Positions 43,937 to 53,021 of a stretch of DNA of 64,000 bases are shown in pieces. The notes beneath the pieces are model-generated. The model worked only from the letters and a program-made list of their open reading frames with translations. It made no database searches and was not told where the DNA came from. The DNA is taken from positions 1-64,000 of the forward strand of contig NZ_FXAK01000002.1 of assembly GCF_900177515.1 (NCBI RefSeq). Direction: 5' to 3'. Made by a program: the position numbers and the translations under genes. The stretch's first letter is position 1. Every line of letters begins with the position of its first letter. The stretch is from Azospirillum oryzae (GTDB taxonomy: Bacteria > Pseudomonadota > Alphaproteobacteria > Azospirillales > Azospirillaceae).

Positions 43937-45610
43937 ATGGCGATCAGCCTCCAGCCGTTCCACGAGATCCCGATCCCCGCCCCGATCACCGGCGATACCG
44001 ACGCGAGAGACCCCGACGCGATGCACCGATCTTCGGCCACCCCAATGTCCCCGACCGATCAGCGCTATCGCGAGTGTCTCGACAACGCGCGCCGGGTCTG
44101 CGCGGCCGGAACGGTGCCGACCATGCTGGTGATCGGCGGGCCGGAGATGGCCGCCGTCCGCTGCAACGAGGCGCTGGCCACCCTGCTGAACCATCCGCGC
44201 GCCGCCACCCGCGACGAAAGCGGCCCGACCCTGCTGCCCGGCGGCTGGGCGGCGGTGGCCGACGCGCTCCGCCCGCTCTACGGGGTGGAAGGCACCGGCG
44301 GTTCGGCCACGCCGCCCGACGGCGCCCCGCTGCAGTTGCCGACCGAACCGCCGCTGAGCCTGCGCGCCACGCCGCTGCTGGTCGACGGGCGCGTGGTGGG
44401 GGTGCTGGCGACGGCGACGATGGACGGCGCCATCGCGAAGCTGGAGGAGGCGATGCGGGCGGAGGTGGCGCGCACCACGGCGGCGCGCTCCCGCTTCCTG
44501 GCCTCGGCCAGCCATGACCTGCGCCAGCCCTTTCAGGCGATGCGCCTGTTCCTCGACGCCCTGACCACCCAGGTGGAGGGCAACGCGCGGGCGAGCCGCA
44601 CCGCCGGCATGCTGGCCAACGCCATGACCGCAGGCGAGCAGCTGCTGAACGCCCTTCTCGACATCTCGACGCTGGACGCCGGCACGGTGGAGGCCGACCT
44701 GCAGCCGGTGTCGCTCGACGCGATGCTGCAATCGCTGGCCGAGGAATTCCGTCCCCAGGCGGAGGAGAAGGGCCTGCGCCTGCGCCTCCATCTGCCCTGC
44801 CAGGCCTTCACCCGCAGCGACCCGGTCCTGCTCGGCCGCATCGTCCGCAACCTACTGGCCAACGCCATCCGCTACACCCAGCGCGGCGGCATCCTGCTGG
44901 GCCTGCGCGAGCGCGACGGCCAGTGGCGGATCGAGGTGTGGGACACCGGCTTCGGCATCCCGCAGGACAAGCTGGACGTCATCTTCGACGAGTTCCACCA
45001 GCTGACCAACCCGGCCCGCGATCCGACGCGCGGCCTCGGCCTCGGCCTCGCCATCGTGCGGCGCCTGTCGGTGCTGCTGAGCGCGCCCATCGACGTGCGG
45101 TCGCGCTCCGGCCGCGGCTCGGTCTTCGCCGTCACCGTCGACCGGCTGGAGGGGGAGGGGGCGCTCGCCGACGCCCCGTCCGCGACGGCATCCTCCGACC
45201 ACGGGGCGGCGGCCGTGCCCTTGGACGGCATGCGCATCCTGGTGGTCGACGACGACAGCATGGTCCTGTCCGGCCTGCTGCTGACCCTGGAAAGCTGGGG
45301 CTGCGCCTTCGTCTCCGCATCCAACATGCGCGAGGTGTTCGCCGCCGTCGATGGGTTGGAGGGTCCACCCGACGCCATCCTGACCGACCTGCGCCTGCCG
45401 GGAAAAGTTTCCGGCTTCGACGTGATCGACCGTGTGCGCAAGCTGTTCAAGGCCAACATCCCGGCGGTCGTCCTGACCGGCGAGACCGCGCCCGAATCCC
45501 TGCTGGAGGGCCAGCGCCGCGGCTGCGCCTTCCTGCACAAGCCCCTCCACCCCGGCGACCTGCGCCGCGTGCTGGAGGAGGTGCGGCGGGACGGGACGGC
45601 GGGCTGCTGA
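43937..45610 (+). CDS. hybrid histidine kinase downstream of the chemosensory operon
   Basis: A cytosolic kinase of about 557 aa. A PAS-like N-terminal region (about 30-165) is followed by HisKA with the unusual H-box ASASHDLRQPFQAMRLFLDA, HATPase (RNLLANAIRYTQRGG, WDTGFGIP, GLGLGLAIVRRLS) and a C-terminal receiver (VVDDDSMVLSGLLLTLESWG, AILTDLRLPGKVSGFDVID, LHKPLHP). The SHDLRQP motif defines a subgroup of hybrid kinases in Rhodospirillales and Pseudomonas. Start is uncertain: ATG 43937, GTG 43919 and ATG 44021 are possible and none has a good ribosome site. It may receive or modify the signal of the upstream cluster; that is inference from position. Confidence 0.85.
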   Translation: MAISLQPFHEIPIPAPITGDTDARDPDAMHRSSATPMSPTDQRYRECLDNARRVCAAGTVPTMLVIGGPEMAAVRCNEALATLLNHPRAATRDESGPTLLPGGWAAVADALRPLYGVEGTGGSATPPDGAPLQLPTEPPLSLRATPLLVDGRVVGVLATATMDGAIAKLEEAMRAEVARTTAARSRFLASASHDLRQPFQAMRLFLDALTTQVEGNARASRTAGMLANAMTAGEQLLNALLDISTLDAGTVEADLQPVSLDAMLQSLAEEFRPQAEEKGLRLRLHLPCQAFTRSDPVLLGRIVRNLLANAIRYTQRGGILLGLRERDGQWRIEVWDTGFGIPQDKLDVIFDEFHQLTNPARDPTRGLGLGLAIVRRLSVLLSAPIDVRSRSGRGSVFAVTVDRLEGEGALADAPSATASSDHGAAAVPLDGMRILVVDDDSMVLSGLLLTLESWGCAFVSASNMREVFAAVDGLEGPPDAILTDLRLPGKVSGFDVIDRVRKLFKANIPAVVLTGETAPESLLEGQRRGCAFLHKPLHPGDLRRVLEEVRRDGTAGC

Positions 45611-45645
45611 GCGTCCCCCTCAATCCCGCCCGTCAATCCCGCCCC

Positions 45646-46704
45646 TCAATCCCTGGGCGGGCTCTGCAGATACAGCACCAGCAACCGCACCAGGCTTTCC
45701 AGCGCGTTCGTGTGGATGCGCTCGTAGCCGTGCGAGGCGTCGATGCCGAAGCAGACCAGCGCCGTGCGGATGTCGTTGCCGGCCTCGATGGCCGACGCGC
45801 TGTCGCAGCGGTAATAGCGGAAGACGTCGCGCTGGTGCGGGATGTTCTGCGCCTTGCACAGCGTGATCAGCGAGTGGGTCAGCGCCATGTCGAACGGGCC
45901 GGTGCTGTCGGCCATGGCGATGGTGACGCCGTATTCGCTGCTGTTCTGGCCGGGGGCGGTGGTGCCGTTGTCGATGGTCACCATCTCCGCCACGTCCTGG
46001 TGCAGGATCGAGGACGCACCGGACCCGACCTCCTCGGAAATCGTGAACAGCAGGTGGCAATCGACCGGCAGCGCCGCCCCGGCATCGACCACCGCCTTCG
46101 CCGCGCCCAGCATCACCGCCACCCCCGCCTTGTCGTCGAGATGGCGCGAGACGATGAAGCCGTTCTCAAGGAATTCCGGCTGCGGGTCGATGGCGACGAT
46201 GTCGCCGATGTTGAAGCCGTTCTCCTCCAGCTCCGCCCGGTTGCGGCAGGGGGCGTCGACACGCAGTTCCACCTGCTGCCAGGTGACCGGCTGGGTGTCG
46301 ACCTCCTTGTTGAAGGTGTGGCCCGAGGCCTTCAGCGGCAGGATGGTGCCGCGCCACGGGCCCCGGTCGGTCAGCACGGTGCAGCGCGCCCCCTCGGCGA
46401 AGCGCGACGACCAGTGGCCGATCGGCACCAGCTCCATCCGGCCATTGTCCTTCAGCATCTTCACCTGGGCGCCCAGCGTGTCGACATGGGCGACCAGCGC
46501 CCGGTCGGGGCTGGCCCGCACGCCCTTCAGGTCGGCGCGGATGGCGCCGCGCCGCGTCAGCTCGTAATGGATGCCCATCCGCTCCAGCTCGGCGCAGCAC
46601 AGCCGCACCACGTCGGTGGTGTATCCGGTCGGGCTGGGCGTGGTCAGCAGCCGGTAGAGGATGTCGGTGACATAGCCCATGTCGATGGGCAGCGGCACGG
46701 CCAT
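45646..46704 (-). CDS. M42-family peptidase of the NAGGN osmoprotectant cluster
   Basis: A 352-aa cocatalytic-metal aminopeptidase-like protein. Metal-site landmarks are VAHVDTLGAQVK, VSRHLDDKAGVAVMLGAA, TISEEVGSGAS and SHGYERIHTNALESL. Genes of this subfamily lie beside N-acetylglutaminylglutamine amide (NAGGN) synthesis genes and are annotated as osmoprotectant NAGGN-system M42 peptidases; degradation or recycling of the dipeptide is presumed. A good AGGAGGT precedes the ATG. It is the third gene of the asnO-ngg-peptidase unit, separated from ngg by a repeat element. Confidence 0.9.
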   Translation of the reverse strand: MAVPLPIDMGYVTDILYRLLTTPSPTGYTTDVVRLCCAELERMGIHYELTRRGAIRADLKGVRASPDRALVAHVDTLGAQVKMLKDNGRMELVPIGHWSSRFAEGARCTVLTDRGPWRGTILPLKASGHTFNKEVDTQPVTWQQVELRVDAPCRNRAELEENGFNIGDIVAIDPQPEFLENGFIVSRHLDDKAGVAVMLGAAKAVVDAGAALPVDCHLLFTISEEVGSGASSILHQDVAEMVTIDNGTTAPGQNSSEYGVTIAMADSTGPFDMALTHSLITLCKAQNIPHQRDVFRYYRCDSASAIEAGNDIRTALVCFGIDASHGYERIHTNALESLVRLLVLYLQSPPRD

Positions 46705-46750
46705 GGTTGGATTTACCTCCTGCTGGCGGTGGGAGTTGTTGCGACGATTG

Positions 46751-46895
46751 CCCCCTCCCTAACCCTCCCCCTCTTCGAGGGAGAGGGGACTGCCGCCGCT
46801 CCTTTGCATCACTCCTGCAAGCGTCCTGCCCCCTCTCCCGCGATCGGACCGGCCTTTGGCCGGCCGAGAGCGGGGGAGGGATGGGGAGGGGGCAC
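46751..46895. repeat. palindromic intergenic repeat, copy 4 (type II)
   Basis: Inverted relative to the copy at 27502-27617. Shared spacer blocks are GGGGACTGCCGCCGCT and CAAGCGTCCTRCCCCCTCTC. One arm carries an extra inserted stem, ACCGGCCTTTGGCCGGC. It lies between ngg and the M42 peptidase gene and so is probably transcribed within that operon. Confidence 0.85.
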
Positions 46896-46912
46896 CCGAC
46901 GCGACAACTCCC

Positions 46913-48673
46913 CTACAGCACCCCCCGCGTCTGGGGAAACAGCAGGTCGACGAAACGTTCCGCCGTCGGCTGCGGTTCGTGGTTGGCAAGGCCGGGCCGC
47001 TCGTTCGCCTCGATGAAGACGTAGCCCGGCCGGTCGGGCGATCCCACCAGCAGGTCGAACCCCACCACCGGAATGTCCAGCGCGCGGGCGGCCACCGTCG
47101 CCACCTCCACCAGTTCCGGGTGCAGGCTGTCGGTCACGTCGTGGATCGTCCCGCCGGTGTGCAGGTTCGCCGTCTTGCGCACCGGCAGCACCTCGCCGGC
47201 CGGCAGCACGTCGTCCAGACTCTTGCCGGCGGCGGCGAGGCAGCGGTCGGTCTCCGAATCCATCGGGATGTGGCTTTCCCCGCCGGTGGCGGCGGCGCGG
47301 CGGCGGCTCTGCGCCTCGATCAGCTCGCGCACGCTGTGGGTGCCGTCGCCGGTGACCTCGGCCGGGCGGCGCACCGCGGCGGCCACCACCTTCTTGTCGA
47401 TGACGATGATCCGCAGATCCTGCCCCTCGCAGAACTGCTCCAGCAGCACCGTGTCGCAATGCTGGCGGGCCGAGGCTATGGCCTTTTCCATCGTCTCGGC
47501 GTCGCGCACGTCCACCGTGATGCCGCGCCCCTGCTCGCCGCGGGCAGGCTTGACCACGACGCGGCCGTGCGTCGCCAGGAAGGCGGCGTTCTCCTCCGCG
47601 CTCCCCGCCACCGCCTGGGCCGGCACGTTCAGCATGGCGCGTTCCAGCACGCGCCGGGTCACCGCCTTGTCGTCGCAGCGGCTCATGGCGACGGCGCTGG
47701 TCAGCTCGCTCAGCGATTCGCGGCAGACCACGCTGCGCCCGCCCCAGGTCAGGCAGAAATAGCCGGCCTCTGCATCGACCACATCGACGCCGATGCCGCG
47801 CCGCCGCGCCTCGTTGACGATGATGGTGGCATAGGGGTTCAACCGCTCGCCCGGCAGCGGGCCGGTGAACAGCCGTTCGTTGATCGGGTTCTTGGTCTTC
47901 AGCGCGAAGGCCGGGATCCGGCGGAAATTCAGCTTCTCATAGAGCGCGATGGCGTTCTCGTTGTCGTGCAGCACCGACAGGTCGAGGAAGGCCCGGCCGC
48001 GGGCCTGCACATGCTCCGCCACCGTGCGGACCAGCGTCTCGCCGATCCCCGGAAACGACGCCTGCGGATCGACCGCCAGGCACCACAGCGAACTGCCGTT
48101 CTCGGGATCGCCATAGGCATGGGCGTGATCGACCGCCGTCACCGAGCCGATCACCTCGCCGGTCGCGTCGTCGCAGGCGACGAAATGGGTCAGCACCCGG
48201 CTGTTGCGCGACGCCACCAGGAAGGAGGAGGAGACCGGGACCATCCGCCGCCGGGCATAGATGCGCTGCACCCCCTCGGCATCCTCGCGCGTGCGCAGCC
48301 GGCGGACGCTGTAGCCCTTCGGCCGCCGCCGCGACGGCCGGTAATCGGTCAGCCACAGGCGGAAGGTGTGGGACGGGTCGAGGAACAGCTCCTGCGGCGC
48401 GCGGGAGAGCGCGACATGCGGGTCCTGCAGATAGAACACGATGTCGCGGGTGCCCGGCGCTTCCTGCCGCAGCGTCTCGATCATGCGGTCGAGATCGTCG
48501 AAGGTGTGGGCGAAGATCAGCCGGCCCCATCCGCAATCCACCACCACGTCGGCGCGCGGCGCGTCGGCCTCGGTCTCTCCGGCCGGCGGACGGCCGGTAT
48601 AGCGCCGGGTGTGGCGCAGGGTGGCGCTGGCGGCGCGTTCCAGCCGGTGCGGTTTGACGCGGGCGTAGCTCAT
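46913..48673 (-). CDS. ngg: N-acetylglutaminylglutamine synthetase
   Basis: A 586-aa two-domain enzyme. The N-terminal half is a GNAT acetyltransferase (about 100-270; WCLAVDPQASFPGIGETLVR, LHDNENAIALYEKLNFRRIP). The C-terminal half is an ATP-grasp ligase (KPARGEQGRGITVDVRD, EQFCEGQDLRIIVIDKKVVA, VVGFDLLVGS, NERPGLANHEPQPTAERFVD). It joins and acetylates two glutamines to make the dipeptide precursor of the compatible solute NAGGN. It follows asnO on the same strand, the order known in Pseudomonas and Sinorhizobium. Confidence 0.92.
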   Translation of the reverse strand: MSYARVKPHRLERAASATLRHTRRYTGRPPAGETEADAPRADVVVDCGWGRLIFAHTFDDLDRMIETLRQEAPGTRDIVFYLQDPHVALSRAPQELFLDPSHTFRLWLTDYRPSRRRPKGYSVRRLRTREDAEGVQRIYARRRMVPVSSSFLVASRNSRVLTHFVACDDATGEVIGSVTAVDHAHAYGDPENGSSLWCLAVDPQASFPGIGETLVRTVAEHVQARGRAFLDLSVLHDNENAIALYEKLNFRRIPAFALKTKNPINERLFTGPLPGERLNPYATIIVNEARRRGIGVDVVDAEAGYFCLTWGGRSVVCRESLSELTSAVAMSRCDDKAVTRRVLERAMLNVPAQAVAGSAEENAAFLATHGRVVVKPARGEQGRGITVDVRDAETMEKAIASARQHCDTVLLEQFCEGQDLRIIVIDKKVVAAAVRRPAEVTGDGTHSVRELIEAQSRRRAAATGGESHIPMDSETDRCLAAAGKSLDDVLPAGEVLPVRKTANLHTGGTIHDVTDSLHPELVEVATVAARALDIPVVGFDLLVGSPDRPGYVFIEANERPGLANHEPQPTAERFVDLLFPQTRGVL

Positions 48674-48797
48674 TGGAATCCCCCTGATCGTCGGATGCGG
48701 CTCCTCGCATTGGCAACATCCGGGGACGCGGTTCGGTCCCGCGCTCGGACGTGCCGGCGGAGCGTTCTTCGTTTGTGATGGCCGTGAAGACGGCCGC

Positions 48798-50573
48798 TTA
48801 CAGGCCCTGTTCCTGGAACCAGAATTCCAGCAGCGCCACCTGCCACAGCTTCGACCCGCGCAGCGGCGTGATGTGGCTTTCCGGATCGGCCAGCAGCCGG
48901 TCGAGATACTCGCGCCGGAACAGGCTGCGTTCCCGCGCCGCCGGTGCGTTCAGCACGTCCCGCACCCGCTCCAGGAAGGGACCGCGCAGGTATTTCAGCG
49001 CCGGCACCGGGAAATAGCCCTTGGGCCGGTCGATCACCGCCGCCGGCACCACGCGCCGCGCGGCTTCCTTCAGGACGTATTTGCCGCCGTCCGGCAGCTT
49101 CATCTCCGCCGGGATGCGGGCGGCCAGCTCGACCAGCTCATGGTCGAGGAAGGGCACGCGCGCTTCCAGTCCGGCGGCCATCGTCATGTTGTCGACGCGC
49201 TTCACCGGATCGTCCACCAGCATGACGGTGGTGTCGAGCCGCAGCGCCTTGTCCACCGGCCGGTCGGCGCCGGGCATGGCGAAGCGCTGCTCCAGCCAGC
49301 GGCGGGAATGGTCCTCGCCGACCAGACGCGGGTCCAGCGCCTCCGCCATCTCGGCCTGATCGCGGTCGAAGAAGACGCGGGCGTAATCGCCCACCGCGTC
49401 CCGGCTTTCCAGCAGCGGCGGATACCAGTGATAGCCGCCGAACACCTCGTCGGCGCCCTGGCCCGACTGCACCACCTTCACCTGCTTCGCCACCTCCTGC
49501 GACAGCAGGAAGAATCCGATGTTGTCGTGGCTGACCATCGGCTCCGACATCGCGCGGACGCAGTCGGTCAGCTCCGGCAGCGCGCGGGCGCTGTCGACGA
49601 AGATGCGGTGGTGGTCGGTGCCGAAATGCTTGGCGACGATGTCCGAATACTGGAACTCGTCGCCGCGCTCGTCGCCCACCGTCTCGAAGCCGATGGAGAA
49701 GGTCTTCAGCCCGCTCTGCCCGTTCTCGGCCAGCAGCGCGGTGATCAGCGAACTGTCCAGCCCGCCCGACAGCAGCACGCCCACCGGCACGTCGGCGACC
49801 AGCCGGCGGCGCACCGCGCGGGTCAGCGTCTCCAGCACCAGTTCGCGCCAGTCGGCGAAGTCGCGCCCTTCGTCGCCGGACTGCGGCCCGAAGGTCAGCG
49901 ACCAGTAGGTGTTCTCGCGCCGGGTGCCGTCCGGCTCCAGGATCATGACCGTGGCCGGCGGCAGTTTCCGCACGCCCTTCAGGATGGTGTAGGGCGCCGG
50001 GACGACGGCGTGGAAGCTCATGTAGTGGTGCAGCGCCACCGGATCGACGTCGGTGTCGATGCCGCCCGACGCCACCAGCGCCGGCAGCGAGGAGGCGAAG
50101 CGCAGGCCGCCGGGAATGTCCGCCAGATACAGCGGCTTGATGCCCAGCCGGTCGCGGCCCAGCACCACCCGGCCGCTGTCGCGCTCATGGATGGCGAAGG
50201 CGAACATGCCGTTCAGGCGCTTGACGAAATCAGGCCCCCAGGCGTGATAGGCCTTGATCAGGACCTCGGTGTCGCCCTCCGAGAAGAAGCGGTAGCCGAG
50301 CCCGACCAGTTCCTCGCGCAGATCCCGGTGATTGTAGATACAGCCGTTGAAGACGATGGCGAGCCCCAGGGCCGCATCCACCATCGGCTGCTGCGATGCC
50401 TCGCTGAGATCGATGATCTTCAGCCGGCGGTGCCCGAAGGCGACGCGCCCATGGGCGAACAGGCCGTGGCCGTCCGGCCCGCGCGGCGCCAGCCTGTCGC
50501 ACATGGCCTGGACCGCCACCGTGCTGGCCGCCTCGCCGGCCTTGAAACGAATTTCACCACTCAGTCCGCACAT
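48798..50573 (-). CDS. asnO: N-acetylglutaminylglutamine amidotransferase (AsnB-like)
   Basis: A 591-aa class II glutamine amidotransferase. The nucleophile Cys2 (MCGLSGEIRF) starts the glutaminase domain (FNGCIYNHRDLREELVGLGY, EGDTEVLIKAYHAWG). The synthetase domain has the PP-loop VLLSGGLDSSLIT and QSGQGADEVFGGYHWYPP. It amidates the C-terminus of N-acetylglutaminylglutamine to give NAGGN, which accumulates at high osmolarity. GAGGAGG lies upstream of the start. The 297 bases before it (50574-50870) contain no ORF I can support and presumably hold its osmotically controlled promoter. Confidence 0.92.
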   Translation of the reverse strand: MCGLSGEIRFKAGEAASTVAVQAMCDRLAPRGPDGHGLFAHGRVAFGHRRLKIIDLSEASQQPMVDAALGLAIVFNGCIYNHRDLREELVGLGYRFFSEGDTEVLIKAYHAWGPDFVKRLNGMFAFAIHERDSGRVVLGRDRLGIKPLYLADIPGGLRFASSLPALVASGGIDTDVDPVALHHYMSFHAVVPAPYTILKGVRKLPPATVMILEPDGTRRENTYWSLTFGPQSGDEGRDFADWRELVLETLTRAVRRRLVADVPVGVLLSGGLDSSLITALLAENGQSGLKTFSIGFETVGDERGDEFQYSDIVAKHFGTDHHRIFVDSARALPELTDCVRAMSEPMVSHDNIGFFLLSQEVAKQVKVVQSGQGADEVFGGYHWYPPLLESRDAVGDYARVFFDRDQAEMAEALDPRLVGEDHSRRWLEQRFAMPGADRPVDKALRLDTTVMLVDDPVKRVDNMTMAAGLEARVPFLDHELVELAARIPAEMKLPDGGKYVLKEAARRVVPAAVIDRPKGYFPVPALKYLRGPFLERVRDVLNAPAARERSLFRREYLDRLLADPESHITPLRGSKLWQVALLEFWFQEQGL

Positions 50574-50870
50574 CGGCTGTCGAGCCTCCTCGTTGGTTCA
50601 GGACGAAGGGGCGCTCGACCCGCAAGAAGGGCCAAACACCGGGGGCGCCGGCTGCGGAATGCGGCCGCCACCCGTTGCGAGCGATCGATGATGCTCCGAT
50701 CCGGAAAATCGTTTCCGGCACCCGCGCGCCATAACGCCGCGCACCGCCCGAGGTTCCATGAAGAAGCCCGCCGGACAAAACCGCTCGCAGCCGGCCTCTT
50801 GTGGGCCGGAGCCGAAAAGATAGGGATTACAGCCGGCGATTGCCAGCAACCGAAGGTCGCAAACGTCCGG

Positions 50871-52307
50871 TTACAGCCCGAAAAAGCCCCGCAGACGTGC
50901 CAGCAGCGCCTGCGATTCCGCCGGCGGCGGCGGGGTGGCGCCCTGCTGGCGCTTGGACTGGCTGACGTTGCGGGTCTGGCGTTCGGCCATCAGTTCCGCC
51001 AGCCGTTCCGCCAGTTCCGGACGGCGCCGCAGCACCGGGTCGAGATGGCCGCGGGCCAGCTCGAACACCACGGCGTCGGTGCAGGCGACGACCGAGGCGC
51101 TGCGCGGCTGCCCGGTCAGCAGCGACATTTCGCCGAACAGGTCGCCCGGCCGCAGCCGCGTCAGATGCACCACGCCGGAGCGCTGACCGTCCTCCGCGTC
51201 GGCGGCGCTGCTGGCGGCGACCTGGACGTCGAACACCCCCTCGGCGATGACGAACAGCGATTCGCCGGCATCGCCCTGGCGGACGGCGGCGGTGCCGGCG
51301 GGGATGTGGAGTTGCCGCATCGCCTGGGCCAGCGCGTCGACCTCCTTGTCGTCGAAGGCGTCGAACAGTTCCAACTGGCGCAGCAGACCGCGCCGCAGCG
51401 TGCCGCTGTCGGGCGGCCCCGGCTGGCGGCGGCGGACCTCCTGCTTGGGGCGGGCCGGCTCGATCCCGGCGCGGGCGAGGTTGGACAGCACCGCCGTCAG
51501 AACGGCGTCGCGCACCAGCGACACCCGGCCGCCGTCGTCGGTCCAGAAGCGCGCCAGATACGACACGCCGTTGGGCGTCACCGCCTCGACGATCACGTCC
51601 GGCCGCGGCGTGGGCAGCACGCCGTCGGCGCAGAGCATCGCCGACAGCAGGATGCGCTTGGCGCGCTCCACCGGCACCTCCTGGTCCAGCAGGATCGGGA
51701 CCGAGGCGCGGAAGGCCGGGTTGGGACGGCTGTAATTGACGAAACGGCTGCCGGCGACGATGCCGTTCGGCACGACGATGGCGGTGCCGTCGCTGGCGAT
51801 CAGCCGGGTGGCGCGCCAGTTGATCTCGTCCACCCGCCCCGCCACGCCGGGCGACAGCTCCAGCCAGTCGCCCAGCCGGTAGGGATGTTCGATGTTCAGG
51901 GCGATGCCGGCGAAGATGTCGGCGATCATGTTGCGCAACGCGAAGCCCAGCACGGCGATGGCGACGCCCGAGGTCGCCAGCAGCCCCGTCACCGGCTGTT
52001 CCAGCACGAAGGCCAGGATCGCCAGCACCGCGACGCCATAGACGAAGAAGCGCAGCAGGTCGGCCAGCAGCCGGGGGATGCGCGGCGGCCGGCCGCCGTT
52101 GCCCGCCGCCAGCATGTCGATCACCCGCGCCCCGCCCCAGGCGGCGACCAGCCACGCGGCCGACGCGACCACGATGTCGAAGCCGCCGCTCAGCGGCAGC
52201 CCGACGTAGGGTTCCAGGTGGCCGTGCAGCCAGGGCTTGGCGGCGACCAGCGCGGCCAGAAGGGCCAGGACCAGGGCAGGGGCGGACAGACGCCGCAAGG
52301 CGTTCAT
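50871..52307 (-). CDS. MscS-type mechanosensitive channel with cyclic-nucleotide-binding domain
   Basis: A 478-aa inner-membrane channel. The N-terminal helices (about 8-115) are followed by the MscS pore and beta domain (GVAIAVLGFALRNMIADIFA, LNIEHPYRLGDWLEL, IVVPNGIVAGSRFVNYSRP). A C-terminal cNMP-binding domain (about 310-440) contains LFVIAEGVFDVQV, LRPGDLFGEMSLLTGQPRSA and VVFELARGHLDPVL. The GEMSLL...RSA pattern is a phosphate-binding cassette. The ATG at 52307 with GAGGAGAAG upstream is preferred to one 11 codons earlier. It lies upstream of asnO and ngg, an osmotic-stress neighbourhood. Confidence 0.9.
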   Translation of the reverse strand: MNALRRLSAPALVLALLAALVAAKPWLHGHLEPYVGLPLSGGFDIVVASAAWLVAAWGGARVIDMLAAGNGGRPPRIPRLLADLLRFFVYGVAVLAILAFVLEQPVTGLLATSGVAIAVLGFALRNMIADIFAGIALNIEHPYRLGDWLELSPGVAGRVDEINWRATRLIASDGTAIVVPNGIVAGSRFVNYSRPNPAFRASVPILLDQEVPVERAKRILLSAMLCADGVLPTPRPDVIVEAVTPNGVSYLARFWTDDGGRVSLVRDAVLTAVLSNLARAGIEPARPKQEVRRRQPGPPDSGTLRRGLLRQLELFDAFDDKEVDALAQAMRQLHIPAGTAAVRQGDAGESLFVIAEGVFDVQVAASSAADAEDGQRSGVVHLTRLRPGDLFGEMSLLTGQPRSASVVACTDAVVFELARGHLDPVLRRRPELAERLAELMAERQTRNVSQSKRQQGATPPPPAESQALLARLRGFFGL

Positions 52308-52416
52308 CGACGGGCTTCTCCTCGGCCGCCGGCCATCCACGGCCGGGCGAGGGGCGACGATGGCACGAGCACGCGCCCTCCCGTCAAGGGCTCAATTGAA
52401 TCAGATGCTTGACGGT

Positions 52417-52908
52417 TCAGACGCCCGCCGGACCCTGTAGCGCCCACGGGTATCCCATCACGAAGCCGCCGATCACCGGATCGGTTCCCGCGACCATGCC
52501 GGCGAAGGCATAGGCACGGCACAGCACCGCCAGCGCGGTGTCGGGATCGCCGCTCCTGCGCCGGAAGGCGTCGCCGTCGCGCAGGTCGGCGAACTCGCCC
52601 TCCCAGAAGGACGGATCGTCGAGCGGCCCGAAATTCATCGCCCAGAAGCCGAAGGATCGGCCCGTCCGCTCCCAGCGGCCCAGCACCGCCATGTTGCAGT
52701 GCCTCTCGTCCTGCGAGATGCGGTCGAAGAGCCCGTTCACAGCGTCCGGTTCGCCCTCCAGCACCTGAAGAAACGTGCCCTCATGTTCGATGAGGAAGCC
52801 GGTGATGCCCAGACGCCGGTTCTTTGCGGAACTTCGTACGCAAATGTCCGCCAGTGCCGAAAAAGGCAGCAAAGAGACCGCATCACTTCGATAGAGCAGG
52901 GTCAGCAT
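52417..52908 (-). CDS. BLUF-domain blue-light sensor
   Basis: A 163-aa flavin photoreceptor. The BLUF residues are present: Tyr6 (LLYRS), Asn30 (SAKNRRLGITGFLIEHEG), Gln48 (GTFLQVLEGEPDAV) and the C-terminal Trp89/Met91 region (GFWAMNFGP). The fold ends near residue 95. About 65 more residues (WEGEFADLRDGDAFRRRSGD to VMGYPWALQGPAGV) follow without a recognised output domain, so signalling is probably by protein contact. GGAGGAGC precedes the ATG. The neighbours offer no obvious partner. Confidence 0.93.
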   Translation of the reverse strand: MLTLLYRSDAVSLLPFSALADICVRSSAKNRRLGITGFLIEHEGTFLQVLEGEPDAVNGLFDRISQDERHCNMAVLGRWERTGRSFGFWAMNFGPLDDPSFWEGEFADLRDGDAFRRRSGDPDTALAVLCRAYAFAGMVAGTDPVIGGFVMGYPWALQGPAGV

Positions 52909-53021
52909 GGCGCTCCTCCCATTTTTACTTATGAAAATGGCGAGGAAACCGGCGCGTGGTAACCCTTTCTTTCGTAGAACCGGTGTCGCAGCCGCTGGTC
53001 ATATCCCAAACCGGGTGGTCC

